DNA of 64,000 nucleotides from Dromiciops gliroides (Eukaryota; Chordata; Mammalia; Microbiotheria; Microbiotheriidae), in the NCBI RefSeq assembly GCF_019393635.1, contig NC_057863.1, forward strand, positions 624,583,291 to 624,647,290, in the 5' to 3' direction. Under the pieces are notes generated by a model. It was not told the origin of the DNA. It worked only from the letters and a program-made list of their open reading frames with translations, and did not search any database. Below, piece after piece: positions 33,141-44,261 of this stretch (positions are counted from its first letter, which is position 1; every line of letters starts with the position of its first letter). The translations under genes and the position numbers were made by a program.

Positions 33141-33564
33141 CTACATATTATGAAATTGGCTGTGTCATCACAGTGAAATTTGGGCCTCCTCTCCCTCTGC
33201 TGAGTCTTCTGATATCAGTAGGGGAGCTCAGTGTTTCTCCAGCTTGTTTCCACGTAACATGGATCTGGATTGTCTTGATGGTAAGGAATGCCAAGGATAG
33301 ATTTGAGCTTGCTCAGGTCTTTGGCCTCAGGGTGGTTTTCCATGGGGGAGATGTGGGGTTGTCGGTATGCTTGTTTCAGTAAAGCACCCTTAGAGAGAGA
33401 GAACCCTGCTGATAACATGCCTTGGGTTTTCTTTAATGTTGGAGAAAGCATAAAGCCAACACTGGATTGGGGTAAAATGGAGAGGAGGGAGATGATGAAC
33501 ACTGAGCTGATGAGGGTGTGCACACACAGAGTTTTTAGTCTTTCCTTAAAACTAACATGCCAGA

Positions 33565-33722
33565 GGGGCAGCTAGGTGGTGCAGTGGATAGAGCACCAGC
33601 CCTGGATTCAGGAGGACCTGAGTTCAAATCCAGCCTCAGACACTTAACACTTACTAGCTGTGTGACCCTGGGCAAGTCACTTAACCCCAATTGCCTCACT
33701 AAAAAAAAAAACACACACAAAA
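33565..33722 (+). mobile_element. Short tRNA-derived SINE
   Basis: Full-length sense copy with a CTAACATGCCAG duplication (33,552 and 33,727). Confidence 0.93.
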
Positions 33723-34029
33723 AACCCTAACATGCCAGGAGAGGGTGAGACTGACCTCTCAGGAGGTGATCCACACCTCTATCCCCTCCCCACTCCCTTC
33801 AAGGAAGAAAGGTATGGATTGTCTCTCTCTTCGGGGCCAAGCTTATTGAATCTATTTTTTAAAAATAGTTTTTTCTTGATGTCTTCTGATTTTATATCTA
33901 TTCATGCATGGTTGCCCTCTCCCTAAATGAATTTTCTCTTTTGACTAAACAAACACTCAAAATGAACCAACACTGAACCCATTTCTGACTGTGTACCCAT
34001 AGTGCCCCATCTCTACTGAAAGGAGGGAG

Positions 34030-34435
34030 GTGCTTTTTCTCAATAAACTGTGAGCTCCCTGAGGGCAGGAACTATGTTTTTTACCCTTTTTTTGTATCCC
34101 CAGTGCTTTGCCTTGCTTGGCGCATTTGTTGTTCAGTCGTATCTGACTCTCTGTGACCCCATGAACCATAGCACACCAATACTGTCCACGGGGGTCTTTT
34201 TGGCAAAGATGTTGGAACGATTTGCCATTTCCTTCTCTAGTTCGTTTTACAGATGAGGAAACTGAGGCAAACAGGATGAAATTACTTGCCCAGGGTCATA
34301 AAGCTAGTAAGTGTTTGAGGCTGAATGTGAACTCAGTTCTTCCTGACTTCAGGCCAAGCACTCTATCCACTGAGCCACCCAGTTCTCCCTGGCACATAGC
34401 CTACTAGGTGTTGAATACATGTTTAATTATTGATT
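34030..34435 (+). mobile_element. L2 LINE 3' end, split by a SINE
   Basis: 'GAGCTCCCTGAGGGCAGGAA' at left. The tail resumes at 34,389 with 'GGCACATAGCCTACTAGG' and ends ATTATTGATTC. Confidence 0.7.
34127..34388 (-). mobile_element. Long MON1-like SINE
   Basis: Reverse copy from TTGTTGTTCAGTCG to CCACCCAGTTCTCCC, inserted in the L2 tail. Confidence 0.85.
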
Positions 34436-34506
34436 CTTCAGAGCCAAGGTCAGTCAGTACAATTCTTCAGCATCTGGTTTATGGGGTTATACTATTGCGA
34501 TAGTTT

Positions 34507-34672
34507 CTTTTTGTTTGGTTGGTTTTTGGTTTTTTTGGTGAGGCAATTGGGGTTAAGTGCCTTGCCCAGGGTCACACAGCTAGTAAGTGTCAAGCGTCTG
34601 AGGCTGGATTTGAACCCAGGTCCTCCTGAATCCAGGGCCGGTGCTCTATCCACTGCGCCACCTAGCTGCCCC
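34507..34672 (-). mobile_element. Short tRNA-derived SINE
   Basis: Reverse copy. The flanks TACTATTGCGATAG and TACTATTGCTATA are the likely target duplication. Confidence 0.9.
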
Positions 34673-35473
34673 GTATACTATTGCTATACAGCAGCTTCCT
34701 GGGGAATTCAATCAGCACTTTCTTGCACCTGGTCCAGAGGACACTGATTCCCAGAGCAAGGCTCCTGAATGTTTTCTAGACTCCCACACCCCCACCCCCC
34801 ACCTCCTCCTCTGGCAGTCTACAAACCTCTTCTTAGAGTAAAGCTTTTCAATAATTTAAGAAAGGGCTAAATTTCACTTAGAGGTTAATGAAAATAAAAC
34901 AACAACAACAACAACAACATAGTGTTGTTCGGTTTGCTTCTCCCTGTATCAGTTGATGCAAGTCTTCCTGTGTTCCTATCCTTTCGTCCTATTGGTTGCT
35001 TCATATACCACAGTAATATCCCATTCCCTTCACATACCACTTCATCCTACCTTCCTCCATTTGACAGGCACCCTCTTTGGTTTTTTTGCTTTTTTTCCTT
35101 ACGACCAAAAGTGCCACTAGAAATAGAAATATTTTTGGCATACATGGAGGCTTTCTGTGTTTGACCCCCTTGAGCGAGCTGCTCCGTAGTGGGACGGAAG
35201 TTAGGGGATATAGACAGTCGATGGCTTTCCTGTATTTACCCTTGTATACGCCCTTGGTCCTGTAGGTCACCTCTGTCCTTCTTCCTCTTCCTGGCATTTG
35301 TAGAATTGATTCCATTTCACCCTCATTCCTGGCCTGGAGCCCAGGTCTAGCTGGAGAAAACCTGTCGTCCACAGAATGAGGCTGCCTTAAAGGGAACATC
35401 AGGGGTGTTTTCTTTTTTGCTGATGATCCCCAGGGACAGAGCCCCATCAGCTTACCTGGCAGCACAGGACAGT

Positions 35474-35627
35474 TTTGTTTTGTTTTTTTGTGAGGCAATT
35501 GGGGTTAAGTGACTTGCCCAGGGTCACACAGCTAGTAAATGTCAAGTGTCTGAGGTCGGATTTGAACTCGGGTCCTCCTGACTCCAGGGCCGGTGCTTTA
35601 TCCACTGCCCCACCTAGGTGGCTGCCC
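35474..35627 (-). mobile_element. Short tRNA-derived SINE
   Basis: Full-length reverse copy with a small rearrangement at its head (CCACCTAGGTGGCTGCCC). Confidence 0.9.
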
Positions 35628-35715
35628 TCTCATGGATCTTTCCAGATCTAATTCACATTATTCCCCCTCACATAGCTAAGGTCCTTCCCAGCACCAAGGC
35701 TGACTCTAGGATGTA

Positions 35716-35860
35716 TTGGGGGGTGGGGGGGCAATGAAGGTTAAGTGACTTGCCCAAGGTCATACAGCTAGTAAGTGTCAAGTGTCTGAAGTCAGATTTG
35801 AACTCAGGTCCTCCTGAATCCAGGGCGGGTGCTTTATCAACTGGGACACCTAGCTGCCCC
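35716..35860 (-). mobile_element. Short tRNA-derived SINE
   Basis: Reverse copy with identical CACCAAGGCTGACTCTA duplications (about 35,694 and 35,861). Confidence 0.92.
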
Positions 35861-35969
35861 CACCAAGGCTGACTCTAACCATTGAGCCATGGTGCCTCTT
35901 GGTATCAATAGTGTATTCTCTATTATATGAAATAAATCCACTAAATCCTCAATATCCAATCTAACACGA

Positions 35970-36110
35970 ATTATTAAGTGCCTACTATGTGCCAAGTACT
36001 GGGCCAAGCTCTGGAGACATAAAAAGAAAACCAGAATAGTATCTGCTCTCAAGGAGATAGTTTGTGCCTGGCACATAGTAGGTACTTAAGAAATGGTTAC
36101 TGAGGTGATT
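35970..36110 (+). repeat. Ancient LINE-tail repeat, fragment
   Basis: 'TTATTAAGTGCCTACTATGT' head and 'CTCTCAAGGAGAT' block. An L2-like end follows at 36,065-36,100. Confidence 0.5.
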
Positions 36111-36250
36111 GATTCTGAGGAGTGGAATAAGGTGGGGTAGAATAAAAAATGCGCAAGATATTTCTAGGGTGAATTTAGAAAGACATGGCTTCTAGAGCAA
36201 GGGAGGATGCTCCACCATCCTTCACGGTTAGCAACTTTGTAGTCATCTTC

Positions 36251-36470
36251 GAGTCAGGAAGACTCATATCCCTGAGTTCAAATCTGGCTTCAGATACTTA
36301 CTAGCAATGTGACCCTGGGCAAGTCATGTGACCGTGTTTGCCTCCGTTTTCTCATCTATAAAATGAGCTGGAGAAGGAAATGGCAAAGCACTCCAGGATC
36401 TTTGCCAAGAAAACCTCAAATGGGGTCACAAAGAGTCGGACACGACTGAAATAACCGGACAGCATAATTG
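36251..36470 (+). mobile_element. Long MON1-like SINE, 5'-truncated
   Basis: It has 'GTCAGGAAGACTCATATCCC' through 'GAGTCGGACACGACTGAAAT'. The first roughly 40 bases of the head are missing. Confidence 0.8.
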
Positions 36471-36474
36471 TTAG

Positions 36475-36640
36475 GCATTTAGCGCAGTGTCTGGGATATA
36501 GTAAGCACTGTATAAATGTTAGTTATTATTATTATAATAAACTGAGGTAATAATTGTAAAGTGCTTAGCACAGTGCCTGGCACATAGTGCTATATAAATG
36601 TTAGCTATTATTATTTATTATTATTTTAGGCCTCACTAGG
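36475..36640 (+). mobile_element. L2-like tail fragments
   Basis: Two adjacent 'GTAAGCACTGTATAAATG' and 'AGCACAGTGCCTGGCACAT' blocks, each ending in an ATTATT run. Confidence 0.5.
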
Positions 36641-37048
36641 GAGAGGGAAGTTTATGAAGGGAATCAACTTTCTGAATAATGAGACAAAAAATAGGATGCA
36701 GAGGGCAGCACCTCAGCAGGACCCATGAGCTTTCCTTCAGTCATGTTCTTGCCTTCTAAGCCATTTCAAATGTCAGGCCCCATTAGGCCTTTTGACAGTA
36801 GTTGGGCTGATCCCCACTTAGCCCAGCTTTTCATTTCTGGGTAAAAGCAAAAGGAAAAAACAAATTGATTTTTCATCTTTTGGAGAGAAGGGAAGAAAAT
36901 AAATAGTGATGTGAACATTGCAAGAAGTAGGGGAAAACCCATGTATGTTGGTTAGCAAAGAGAATGATCAATGCACCTTTACTATTGACATGTTCAGTTT
37001 CATTTTGTGTTAACTCATTTTTGTCTATTCTATCTTTGGGGTTTTCTT

Positions 37049-37206
37049 TTTGGGGGGGGGGTCTTTTGGGGGGTGAGGCAATGGGGGTTAAGTGACTTGC
37101 CCAGGGTCACACAGCTAGTACATGTCAAGTGTCTGAGGCTGGATTTGAACTCAGGTCCTCCTGAATCCAGGGCCAGTGCTCTATCCACTGTGCTATCTAA
37201 CTGCCC
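37049..37206 (-). mobile_element. Short tRNA-derived SINE
   Basis: Reverse copy with a TGGGGTTTTCTT duplication on both sides. Confidence 0.92.
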
Positions 37207-37254
37207 CTGGGGTTTTCTTATGGTGATTTAGAGTCAGTAGTCACTTCTAAGATC

Positions 37255-37430
37255 ATTTATTAGGTGTTGACTATGTGCCAGATGCTGTGGTAGGTAAAAC
37301 AACCACAGCAACCTAAACACCCCAGTTCCTGCCCTCAGGAAGCTTACATTGTACTACCAGAGGCAATCAGTACACAAATAAGTTGATATAAAATAAATAC
37401 AAAGTAATTTGGGGGGGGGGGTGAGGGCAC
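37255..37430 (+). repeat. Ancient LINE-tail repeat, fragment
   Basis: 'TTATTAGGTGTTGACTATGT' head followed by a 'CCCTCAGGAAGCTTACATTG' block. Confidence 0.5.
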
Positions 37431-37447
37431 TGACGAGCATTCATTTT

Positions 37448-37448
<1 letters not shown>

Positions 37449-37503
<55 letters not shown>

Positions 37504-37651
37504 TTTTTTGGGGGGTAAGGCAATTGGGGTTAAGTGACTTGCCCAAGGTCACACAGCTAGTAAGTGTCAAGTGTCTGAGTGTGGATTTGAACTCAGTTCC
37601 TCCTGAATTCAGGGCTGGTGCTCTATCCACTGCGCCATCTAGCTGCTCCCC
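37449..37651 (-). mobile_element. Short SINE with (CTTT)n expansion of its tail
   Basis: The reverse SINE body is at 37,508-37,651, preceded by about 15 CTTT units (37,449-37,507) grown from the A-tail. The GAGCATTCAT duplication lies outside the whole unit (37,435 and 37,661). Confidence 0.92.
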
Positions 37652-37965
37652 CCCCCCCATGAGCATTCATAACTGGGAAGATCAGGAGAGACATCTTGTA
37701 AGAGGTAACTCCTACCATTGAAAGGAGCCAGGGATTCTGGAAGCAAAGATAAGGTTGTATCACAGGACAGGGGGCACAGTGAAGGTCAGAGATGGGATGT
37801 TGTTGTTGTTATCATGAAAGCGTTTTGTTTCATCAAGAAAAAAGGACAACATAATTTGAGTGGAGAATTCTCTGGATTGCTGTATTGCGCTTAAGGGTCA
37901 AGAAACCATTGGTGCTAAACACAGGTAGTGGTCTCCTGTTTTATGGTAAGAAGTTATTTTATTCA

Positions 37966-38113
37966 GGGGTGGCTAGGTGGCGCAGTGGATAGAGCACCGG
38001 CCCTGGATTCAGGAAGACCTGAGTTCAAATCTGGCCTCAGACACTTGACACTTACTAGCTGTGTGACCCTGGGCAAGTCACTTAACCCCCATTGCCCCAC
38101 AAAAAAAAAAAAA
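37966..38113 (+). mobile_element. Short tRNA-derived SINE
   Basis: Full-length sense copy. The flanks AAGTTATTTTATTCAG and AAGTTATTGTATTCAG form the duplication. Confidence 0.93.
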
Positions 38114-38317
38114 GTTATTGTATTCAGCTTAAAGTGACCTTGGAAATGACCACTGAGGAAGGGAGCAGAACTAGGGGAACAATTGATAAAGGGACTTTAT
38201 CAATGCTGTAAAGAACTTGGAAAGATGTAAGAACCCTAATTGATTCAATGACCAGTCACAGCTCCAACACTGATGGTGACGTGACTGCTCCCAAGAATAC
38301 AGAATGAAAAATTACAG

Positions 38318-38578
38318 TGCGGCTGGCAGTGGTGATCATTCCCATGAGCTCATGGGAAGCTGAGACTGGTGGGTCACCTGAGTTCTGAGCTGCAGTGGGC
38401 TATATCAGACATCCACATGGAATTTGACGTTAATATGGTAAGTGCCCCAGGAGCAGAGGACCACCAGATGGTCAAAGGAGGGGCAAACCACATCAGAAAT
38501 GGAGCAGGTCAAAGCTCTCATGCTAATCATTTGGGGGATCAAAGCTATCCCTAGCCACTGCACTGCTAGCTTGGGAGA
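38318..38578 (+). pseudogene. RN7SL pseudogene: 7SL (SRP) RNA retropseudogene, nearly full length
   Basis: The order of landmarks follows 7SL RNA end to end. The Alu domain is marked by 'GGAAGCTGAGACTGGTGGG' and 'GAGCTGCAGTGGGCTAT'. The S domain is marked by 'AATATGGTAAGTGCCCCAGG', 'GGACCACCAGATGGTCAAAG' and 'GGAGCAGGTCAAAGCTCTC'. The 3' end is 'TAGCCACTGCACTGCTAG'. It is diverged throughout, so it is unlikely to be a working gene. The purine tract that follows probably grew from its A-tail. Confidence 0.85.
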
Positions 38579-39040
38579 GAGGAAAGGAAGGAAGGAAGGA
38601 AAGGGGAAGGAGTGAGGAAAGAAAAAGGGAAAGGAGGAAGGAAAGGAAAAAGAAAAAGACAGAGGGAAGGAGGAAGGAAGGAAAGAAAGAGAGGAAAGGA
38701 GGGAGGGATGAAGGAAAAAGAGGGAAGGAGGAGGGGCAGCTAGGTGGCGCAGTGGATAGAGCACCGGCTCTGGATTCAGGAGGAACTGAGTTCAAATCCG
38801 GCCTCAGACACTTGCCAACTTACTAGCTGTGTGACCCTAGGCAAGTCACTTAACCCCAGTTGCCTCACAAAAAAAGAAAAAAGAATATAAAAGAGGGAAG
38901 GAGGGAGAAAGAAAGAAAAAGGGAAGGAAGAAGAAAAGAAAAAAGGAAGGAAAGAAGAAAGGAAAGAGGAGAGAAGGAAGGAGGGAAGAAAGAGAGAGGG
39001 AAGGAGGAAGAAAAGGAAAGAAGGAGAGAAGGGAGGAAAC
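38577..39040. repeat. Purine-rich (GGAA/GAAA)n tract, interrupted by a SINE
   Basis: Imperfect GGAAGGAAAG-type array on the plus strand at 38,577-38,732 and 38,880-39,040. Confidence 0.9.
38733..38880 (+). mobile_element. Short tRNA-derived SINE
   Basis: Sense copy inserted in the purine tract. AAAGAGGGAAGGAGG occurs on both sides. Confidence 0.92.
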
Positions 39041-39100
39041 ATTTTCAGAGATGAGCAATGTGGTTTTTGTTTTGATTGTCTCTGCTTCTTTTTATTTAAT

Positions 39101-39245
39101 TTTTTTTTTGTAGGGCAATGAGGGTTAAGTGACTTGACCAGGGTCAAATGTCTAGTAAGTGTCAAGTGTCTGAGTCTAGATTTGAACTCAGGTTCTCCTG
39201 AATCCAGGACCAGTGCTTTATCCACTGCACCACCTAGTTGCCCCC
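39101..39245 (-). mobile_element. Short tRNA-derived SINE
   Basis: Reverse copy. CTCTGCTTCTTTTTA (left) and CTCTGTTTCTTTTTA (right) flank it. Confidence 0.9.
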
Positions 39246-39684
39246 TCTGTTTCTTTTTAGAAGGGGGTATTTTAAATTTGTGAATGTAGGATATGAAATA
39301 TTCCTATCACTGGGTAACAAGAGCTATAGTGTGGCCAAGTTAGCCTCTGAATCAGGAAGGCCTGGCCTCTGACCTGTCCTGCCTCTGATACCTACCAACT
39401 GTGTGACCCTTGACAAGGTCACTCCATTTCTAAGTGCCCTAACCAGCCTCTAAGGCTAAAATGCAGAGAGGGTGCCAACCTGTTTTGGGAGGGGGAGTTT
39501 TTTCACAGGGGAGTTCCCTAAACCAATGAAAAGGGGACAAACAATTAATTATAAGAGAGGCTGACAGCGCAACCAGGGAGACAAAGGGCCTCTAGTTCAT
39601 GCCATAAAAGGATCCATTGGGGGAACTAGGGAAAAGGTAAAACTATTATTATTTTTAAGTATTTGAAAGGTTATTCATCAGTCA

Positions 39685-40440
39685 ACCAACCAGCATTTAT
39701 TAGGCACCTACTTTGTACTAAGCACTGCATACAAAGAAAAGCCAAAGATAGTCCTGCCCTCAAGAGCTCACAGTCTAACGGATGGAAGACAATATACAAG
39801 TAACTCTGATGATGTTTGTCCTTCCTTCTCAAAGATGACCCTGACAACAGGGTGATGTCATAACTTGCAGTGACTTGGATTTAAGTGGGAAAGGGCTGTG
39901 CAAGGTCACCAACCTCACTCTCTCCTCCAGAGTCATTTGGGTGCAGTGGCAAGATATAGATCAGGACAACTGGAGATGGCCCTGGATGTTTATTGTGTTT
40001 GTTTGTTTGTTTTGCAGGACAATGAGTGTTAAGTGACTTGCCCAGGGTCACACAGCTAGTAAATGTCAAGTGTCTGAGACCGGATTTTAACTCAGGTCTT
40101 CCTGAATCCAGGGCCAGTGCTTTATCCACTGCGCCACCTAGCTGCCCCTATAAGTAACTATGTACAAACATGCTCTGGACAGGATAAACTGGAGGTGATC
40201 CCCTCGGAAGGAAGCCACCAGAATTAAGCTAGGATTGGGAAGGACTTCTTGAAAAGGGTGAGCCTTTAGCTGAGATTCAAAGCCAGAGAAGCCAAGAAGC
40301 AGGGGTAAAAATAGAGAGGATTCTAGGCATGAAGACCAGACTGAGAAACTGAGCAATTGGGAAATGGGATGTGGTGTCCCAGGAAGAGCAGCCAGTGTCA
40401 CTGGATAACAGGCTACTGAAGTGTAAGACGGGAGAGTAGA
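39685..40440 (+). repeat. Ancient LINE-tail repeat, interrupted by a composite SINE
   Basis: 'CAGCATTTATTAGGCACCTA' head and 'CCCTCAAGAGCTCACAGTC' block. The body resumes at about 40,150 with 'ACAAACATGCTCTGGACAGG'. Confidence 0.55.
39812..40148 (-). mobile_element. Composite SINE: tRNA-SINE head joined to an RTE LINE tail
   Basis: Read on the minus strand, a full SINE head and body (40,003-40,148) precede an RTE tail ending in GAAGGAAGGACAAACATC. AAGTAACT at both outer edges suggests the whole was inserted as one unit. A GTTT-rich join remains between the halves. Confidence 0.55.
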
Positions 40441-40987
40441 AGCCTTGTCCTTCTTAGTCCCAAAGGCCAGAGCCTACCTGTATTGATAGAAGGAGCTTCC
40501 TCCCCCTGGAGTTCCCTACACTGATGCATGACAGTCCCAGAGAACAATAATAAATTATGGAAGGCTCATTCTTCTAGAACCCTGACTTATTGATCAGTGC
40601 AGGTTTTAGATATTGCAAGGAAACAGTAAATGCTATGGCCTGCATCACATTGCAGGCCACAAAAGTCCAGCTTCTAGCAACTAGGTAGACAGGAGGGGTT
40701 CTGAACTTGGTTTGTGGGTCACAGTCCTTTTAAGGGGTGAAGCCTGTGGGCACCCCTTCAGAATCACTTTTGTTGCCTACATTTGCTTGGATTTCCATTT
40801 TCCCCATTCCACTTCCATTTCCAAGTCCAAATTTCTATTAGCAGTTAGTAAAAATACAGATGTAAGTCTTTTTCTCATGTGAGTTCATAGATCTCCCCAA
40901 ATCTATCCACAGAACCTTGGAGGATCTTTGGAACCCGCCCGCCCCCCCCCCCCGCCCCGACACACACACACATTAAGAACCTTCTAT

Positions 40988-41136
40988 AGGGGACGGCTAG
41001 GTGGCGCAGTGGATAGAGCACCAGCCCTGGAGTCAGGAGTACCTGAGTCCAAATCCGGCCTTAGACACTTACTAGCTGTGTGACCCTGGGCAAGTCACTT
41101 AACCCCAATTGCCTCACAAAAAAAAAAAAAAAAAAG
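40988..41136 (+). mobile_element. Short tRNA-derived SINE
   Basis: Sense copy with a 19-base A-tail. AAGAACCT flanks it on both sides. Confidence 0.92.
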
Positions 41137-41982
41137 AACCTATGAAGAAAGGTACAATGGAGAAGACTGATTTCTATGCCCAAGCCTCAACATCCTTCAT
41201 AAAACATCACAATGAGGTCCCAATCCTACGAGCATGAACCTCCAAATATCCCTGAGAACTCAACAGTTCAGCTGTTTCTGAGCCTGGGCATCATCGTTAT
41301 TATAGACAGAACTGTTCCCCACAGACAACACTGACCACCAAAAATGTAGAAGCTGCTTTTCTAATAGATGCTCTGGGACTGAAAACTCAGAGGCACCAAA
41401 TAATGTGGAAGGAAGGGCTCTCCAAATATAAAGACCTGGTGGAAGAGCCCCAGACTGTGTGGGAATCGAATGAAACAGCCGGCCATCCATCCCCTTCATC
41501 CTTCCTGCGGCTGGAGTTGTCCTGAGCGTGCTTTTAGTGAGCTGACTGAGAATGAGCTTACATCTTACTCCTTTTATTCAATTTAGACAAAGCAATCATT
41601 TTATCCACCTGGGCAATAATCCAGAAAACGTTAAATATAAAAGCATAATAATCGAAAAGCAACTTGTCCCCGGACCATTTCTATCCGAACTCCATCTAGT
41701 CTAAGAGGAAAAGAAGGAGAATAATATGGTACCAAATGGGCTGGTACATTAGATTAAAGTTTCTAGTCTCCAAAAGACTCAATTTATTCATTCTTTTCTA
41801 CCTAAAAAAAGATAACTGGGTGATCGGCGTTTAATGCATACTTTTCACAGGTGAGTGAGAGATATAGCTTTTATTTTTGGAAGGCACACACTGTACATTT
41901 TAACGTGGGGTCTAATTAACTTTGACCTATGATAGGAAACTGAATGGTCACCGGCTTCTATGCCAGCAAGAATTTCAAGTCA

Positions 41983-42137
41983 GTTTTTTTTTTTTTTTTT
42001 TAGTGAGGCAATTGGGGTTAAGTGACTTGCCCAGGGTCACACAGCTAATAAGTGTTAAGTGTCTGAGGCCAGATTTGAACTCAGGTACTCCTGACTCCAG
42101 GGCCGGTGCTCTATCCACTGCACCATCTAGCTGCCAC
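41983..42137 (-). mobile_element. Short tRNA-derived SINE
   Basis: Full-length reverse copy with an 18-base T-run. AGTCAGTTTT and AATCAGTTTT flank it. Confidence 0.9.
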
Positions 42138-42404
42138 CAACAATCAGTTTTAAAGCCACTGGGAGGTGAGCCAATGCCCAAAGAAGGGTCTATCACAGGT
42201 ATTAAGGACTATTTCTGACATGGTTACTGAATATTTCAATCAAACTATCAAAAAAAAAAAGCCACTGAGAAAAAAAGAAATTAGCATTTTATATACTTTT
42301 CTCCAAACAGTTAACTTTAACAAAACATGCCCATGAATTTGCAAACACTTAATTACTTTTAGTTATAAATTGAGTTGTTAGGGGCTGCTTAAAGCAGAAA
42401 TAAA

Positions 42405-42964
42405 TTAAAGTGAGTCAGAGAGGTCAATATGAATGAGTGGATTGTCCATGCTGCAGCTGGTACCACCTTCCTCTTCCTGTTTATTCAATCTGGGGAGGAA
42501 AATGAATTTTCCTGCTTTTTCAATTCTCAAATGATTTCTCAATTTAGAGTGAATTGATCCAGAGAATGAAAACGTGCTTTCTTGCATCCACAGAGGAAGT
42601 GACTGTTATCAAACCCTAGTTTATCACTTCAATGCTCTCTGATGAATCCAGGTGCTTGAGAAAATTCCACCCAACAGTTTGACTGGAGTGATTTTCTTAA
42701 ACCCTCATCAGCCAACATACAATTCCGCAATGGCTCATTCATAACCCTGAGATTTAATTGAGTTTGTGTGATTGATTCTGTGGCATTATGAAGGGATGAT
42801 TGCTGGATGCCCACGTCACAGCTCTTCAGCATTCCAAGCACTTTCTTTATTGGAAAGAAAATGAACTGGAGATGAATCTCAATAGACCCTACTAAGTATG
42901 ATGAGTCCATGGAATTTTGATCTTTTTCATGGTGAAAATTTCCATACATTTGTTTTAACAACAA
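42405..42964 (-). pseudogene. Possible decayed hAT-type DNA transposase fragment
   Basis: Two consecutive minus-strand open stretches (42,629-42,964 and 42,405-42,587) are unusually repeat-free. The second reads STFSFSGSIHSKLRNHL then RIEKAGKFIFL, reminiscent of the hAT C-terminal dimerisation block (pattern FS-x-x-x-x-LRNRL-x-x-EK-x-x-x-LVFL). The frame is broken between them. The match is by eye only and may be chance. Confidence 0.25.
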
Positions 42965-43143
42965 AAAGTAGAAGTTTAATTTTGTAATCCAGTTGGGAAG
43001 ATTTGATATATTTTAATAAATTTTACTTGTCTTTTGTTTTTAATATAACAATCTTATTTCTGGGAATACTCTCCTTTTCCTCCATTAAATCAAACCCTCC
43101 TTCAGAAGAAATGAAAAGTGAAGCAAAAATACTTACTAGAATG

Positions 43144-43284
43144 GGGCGGCTAGGTGGCACTTTGCTTAAAGCACTGATCCTGGATTCAGAAGGACACGAG
43201 TTCAAATCCGGCCTCAGACACTTGACACTTACCAGCTGTGTGACCCTGGGCAAGTCACTTAACCCTCGTTGCCCCACAAAAAAA
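43144..43284 (+). mobile_element. Short tRNA-derived SINE
   Basis: Sense copy. AATACTTACTAGA (left) and AATACCTACTAGA (right) are the duplication. Confidence 0.92.
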
Positions 43285-43429
43285 TAAATACCTACTAGAG
43301 TCATTGTGTCTGAAACTGCATACAACATTCTGTCCTGGTGGCCTCTGCCAAGAAGAGGGATTTATGTTTTGTTATCCATTTTCCATTATTGGATTAGAAG
43401 GTAACAGATTTAGAGATAGAAAAGCCAAC

Positions 43430-43560
43430 TTGTTTTTACAGATGAAGAAAGTGAGGCCCCCAAAAGTTAAGTGACTTTTAGCTAGTTGCAGGGCTGAAAT
43501 TTGGACCAAAACCCTTTGTCTCCAAATCCAGCAGTGTTTCCATTATACTTCCAATGGCCT
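43430..43560 (-). mobile_element. MIR-type SINE fragment
   Basis: Weak reverse MIR-like order ('TTTACAGATGAAGAAAGTGA', then 'TTAAGTGACTTTTAGCTAG'). Confidence 0.35.
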
Positions 43561-43593
43561 GTTAATTGGAGTTCAATTTCCTTTTATTGATTT

Positions 43594-43626
43594 AAATATA
43601 TATATATACATATATATATATACATA

Positions 43627-43667
<41 letters not shown>
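43594..43667. repeat. (TA)n microsatellite with TACA/TG variants
   Basis: Imperfect TATATA array abutting the next SINE. Confidence 0.9.
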
Positions 43668-43668
<1 letters not shown>

Positions 43669-43845
43669 GGGTGGCTAGGTGGTGCAATGGATAAAGCACC
43701 GGCCCTGGATTCAAGAGGACCTGAGTTCAAATCCAGCCTCAGACCCTTGACACTTACTAACTGTGTGACCCTGGGCAAGTCACTTAACCCCCATTGCCTC
43801 ACCAAAAAATAAATAAATAAATATGTATGTATGTATGTATGTATA
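43668..43845 (+). mobile_element. Short tRNA-derived SINE with AAAT/TATG tail
   Basis: The sense copy ends CACCAAAAAATAAATAAATA and passes into a short (TATG)n run. Confidence 0.9.
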
Positions 43846-44112
43846 TTTCTTTTTCTCTACTGTTTTGAGAAGGGATAAATTTATGGACAGCTCATAGGCT
43901 CTGTTGGTATCCAAGGAACGTCAATAGAATTAGAAGAAGGTCCAGAGGACACTGACTAAATCTCCTGAGGTGAGTTGATGGAGGATGTAGAGAGAGAGCC
44001 GCACAGAATCCAAAGGCACTGATGGGCTTTAATCTGTCTTGCGAAGAAGAAATGTCCACAAGGATGAGATGACAGACACATTGGAGGATTTTAAAGCCAA
44101 ATAGCAAATACT

Positions 44113-44261
44113 TTTTGGGGGGGGGGCAGGGCAATGAGGGTTAAGTGACTTGCCCAGGGTAACACAGCTAGTAAGTGTCAAGTGTCTGAGGCTGGATTTG
44201 AACTCTGGTCCTCCTAAATCCAGGGCTGGTGCTTTATCCACTGTGATACCTAGCTGCCCCC
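44113..44261 (-). mobile_element. Short tRNA-derived SINE
   Basis: Reverse copy. GCAAATACT at left and GCAAATAACT at right flank it. Confidence 0.9.

Larger units (their letters stand above)
41140..42980. other. Unique AT-rich intergenic block
   Basis: Apart from a SINE at 41,983-42,137 I recognise no common repeat. The stretch is AT-rich, with homeodomain-type TAATTA and a nearby TTTGACCTATGA (about 41,915). It could hold regulatory DNA or an old unrecognised transposon. Confidence 0.4.

Noticed and set aside
38405-39225. Proline/serine/phenylalanine-rich open frames
   Set aside because: They are translations of the purine tract and a SINE.
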